DNA of 64,000 nt from Clostridium acetobutylicum ATCC 824 (GTDB taxonomy: Bacteria; Bacillota; Clostridia; Clostridiales; Clostridiaceae): the NCBI RefSeq assembly GCF_000008765.1, contig NC_003030.1:62001-126000 (forward strand). Direction: 5' to 3'. The position numbers and the translations under genes were made by a program. Below the pieces are notes generated by a model, which ran no database searches, was not told the DNA's origin, and worked only from the letters and a program-made list of their open reading frames with translations. This document shows positions 63,985 to 64,000 of the stretch, piece after piece. Positions within the stretch are counted from its first letter, which is position 1. Each line of letters starts with the position of its first letter.

Positions 63985-64000
63985 ATGAGTGAATGTCAAA
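63985..64000 (+). CDS. start of a gene cut by the window edge
   Basis: AAGGAGG lies about 7 nt before ATG 63985; only MSECQ is visible. A Cys at position 4 would suit a metalloprotein, but no identity can be given. The palindrome upstream suggests control by the Rrf2 protein. Confidence 0.6.

Overview
The window is AT-rich, with Clostridium-style ribosome binding sites (AGGAGG followed by ATG, and many TTG or GTG starts). The gene order agrBDCA, T-box-ilvC, sulfite reductase-hemA-hemC-cobA/hemD-hemL-hemB, then cysC-aprAB-ABC transporter-cysDN matches what I remember of the first part of the Clostridium acetobutylicum chromosome. The species call is from memory and was not searched.

Layout. 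(1) 1-2.6 kb: small unknown genes, a lipoprotein, a nonsense-broken CD3324-type regulator and a DUF1062 zinc-ribbon protein. (2) 2.6-14.4 kb: a non-contractile phage tail cassette: tail-completion protein, tail tube, tail chaperone pair joined by a -1 frameshift site, an inserted membrane protein, tape measure, distal tail protein, a 1645-residue tail-tip and receptor-binding protein, and an LL-H-type holin. No head, terminase, integrase or lysin gene is visible. (3) 14.5-17.2 kb: a Bce-type ABC exporter whose permease has an in-frame TGA. (4) 17.4-20.0 kb: hemerythrin, a DUF4163/DUF3298-type lipoprotein, the Ric (ScdA/YtfE) di-iron repair protein and a DUF2249 protein. (5) 20.3-24.5 kb: pentapeptide protein, an MFS transporter broken by TAG, a Cys-rich copper-binding-type protein, an EamA exporter and a CPBP membrane protease. 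(6) 24.7-30.8 kb: complete agrBDCA quorum-sensing locus, a LanM-like protein that has lost most recognisable catalytic motifs, and a MazF/PemK-like protein with an N-terminal extension. (7) 30.8-36.7 kb: a candidate small RNA unit, NUDIX hydrolase, lactonase-like propeller, cation efflux protein, MsrA, a D-2-hydroxyacid dehydrogenase and a polysaccharide deacetylase. (8) 36.9-40.0 kb: T-box leader and ilvC, three perfect DnaA boxes, a UPF0756 membrane protein and a LysR regulator. (9) 40.1-48.3 kb: siroheme sulfite/nitrite reductase followed by the C5-pathway tetrapyrrole operon. (10) 48.8-59.4 kb: a HAMP sensor without output domain, then a sulfate assimilation operon. (11) 59.4-64.0 kb: polar amino acid ABC transporter behind a long leader, a DeoR regulator, a membrane hydrolase, and an Rrf2 regulator with palindromic operator candidates.

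The genes from about 40 to 59 kb form one metabolic unit. The ABC importer brings in sulfate or a sulfonate; CysDN makes APS; an AprAB-like pair reduces APS to sulfite (CysC can make PAPS); the siroheme enzyme reduces sulfite; the hem operon supplies siroheme; and the acetylhomoserine-type enzyme fixes sulfide into homocysteine. The agr region combines signal maker, signal peptide, receptor and regulator with a neighbouring CPBP protease and a degenerate lanthipeptide-synthetase relative, and is the most unusual part of the window. Three genes in the first 22 kb are each interrupted by a single in-frame stop while the rest of their frames stays open, suggesting recent decay. No rRNA, tRNA, CRISPR array or insertion sequence was recognised.
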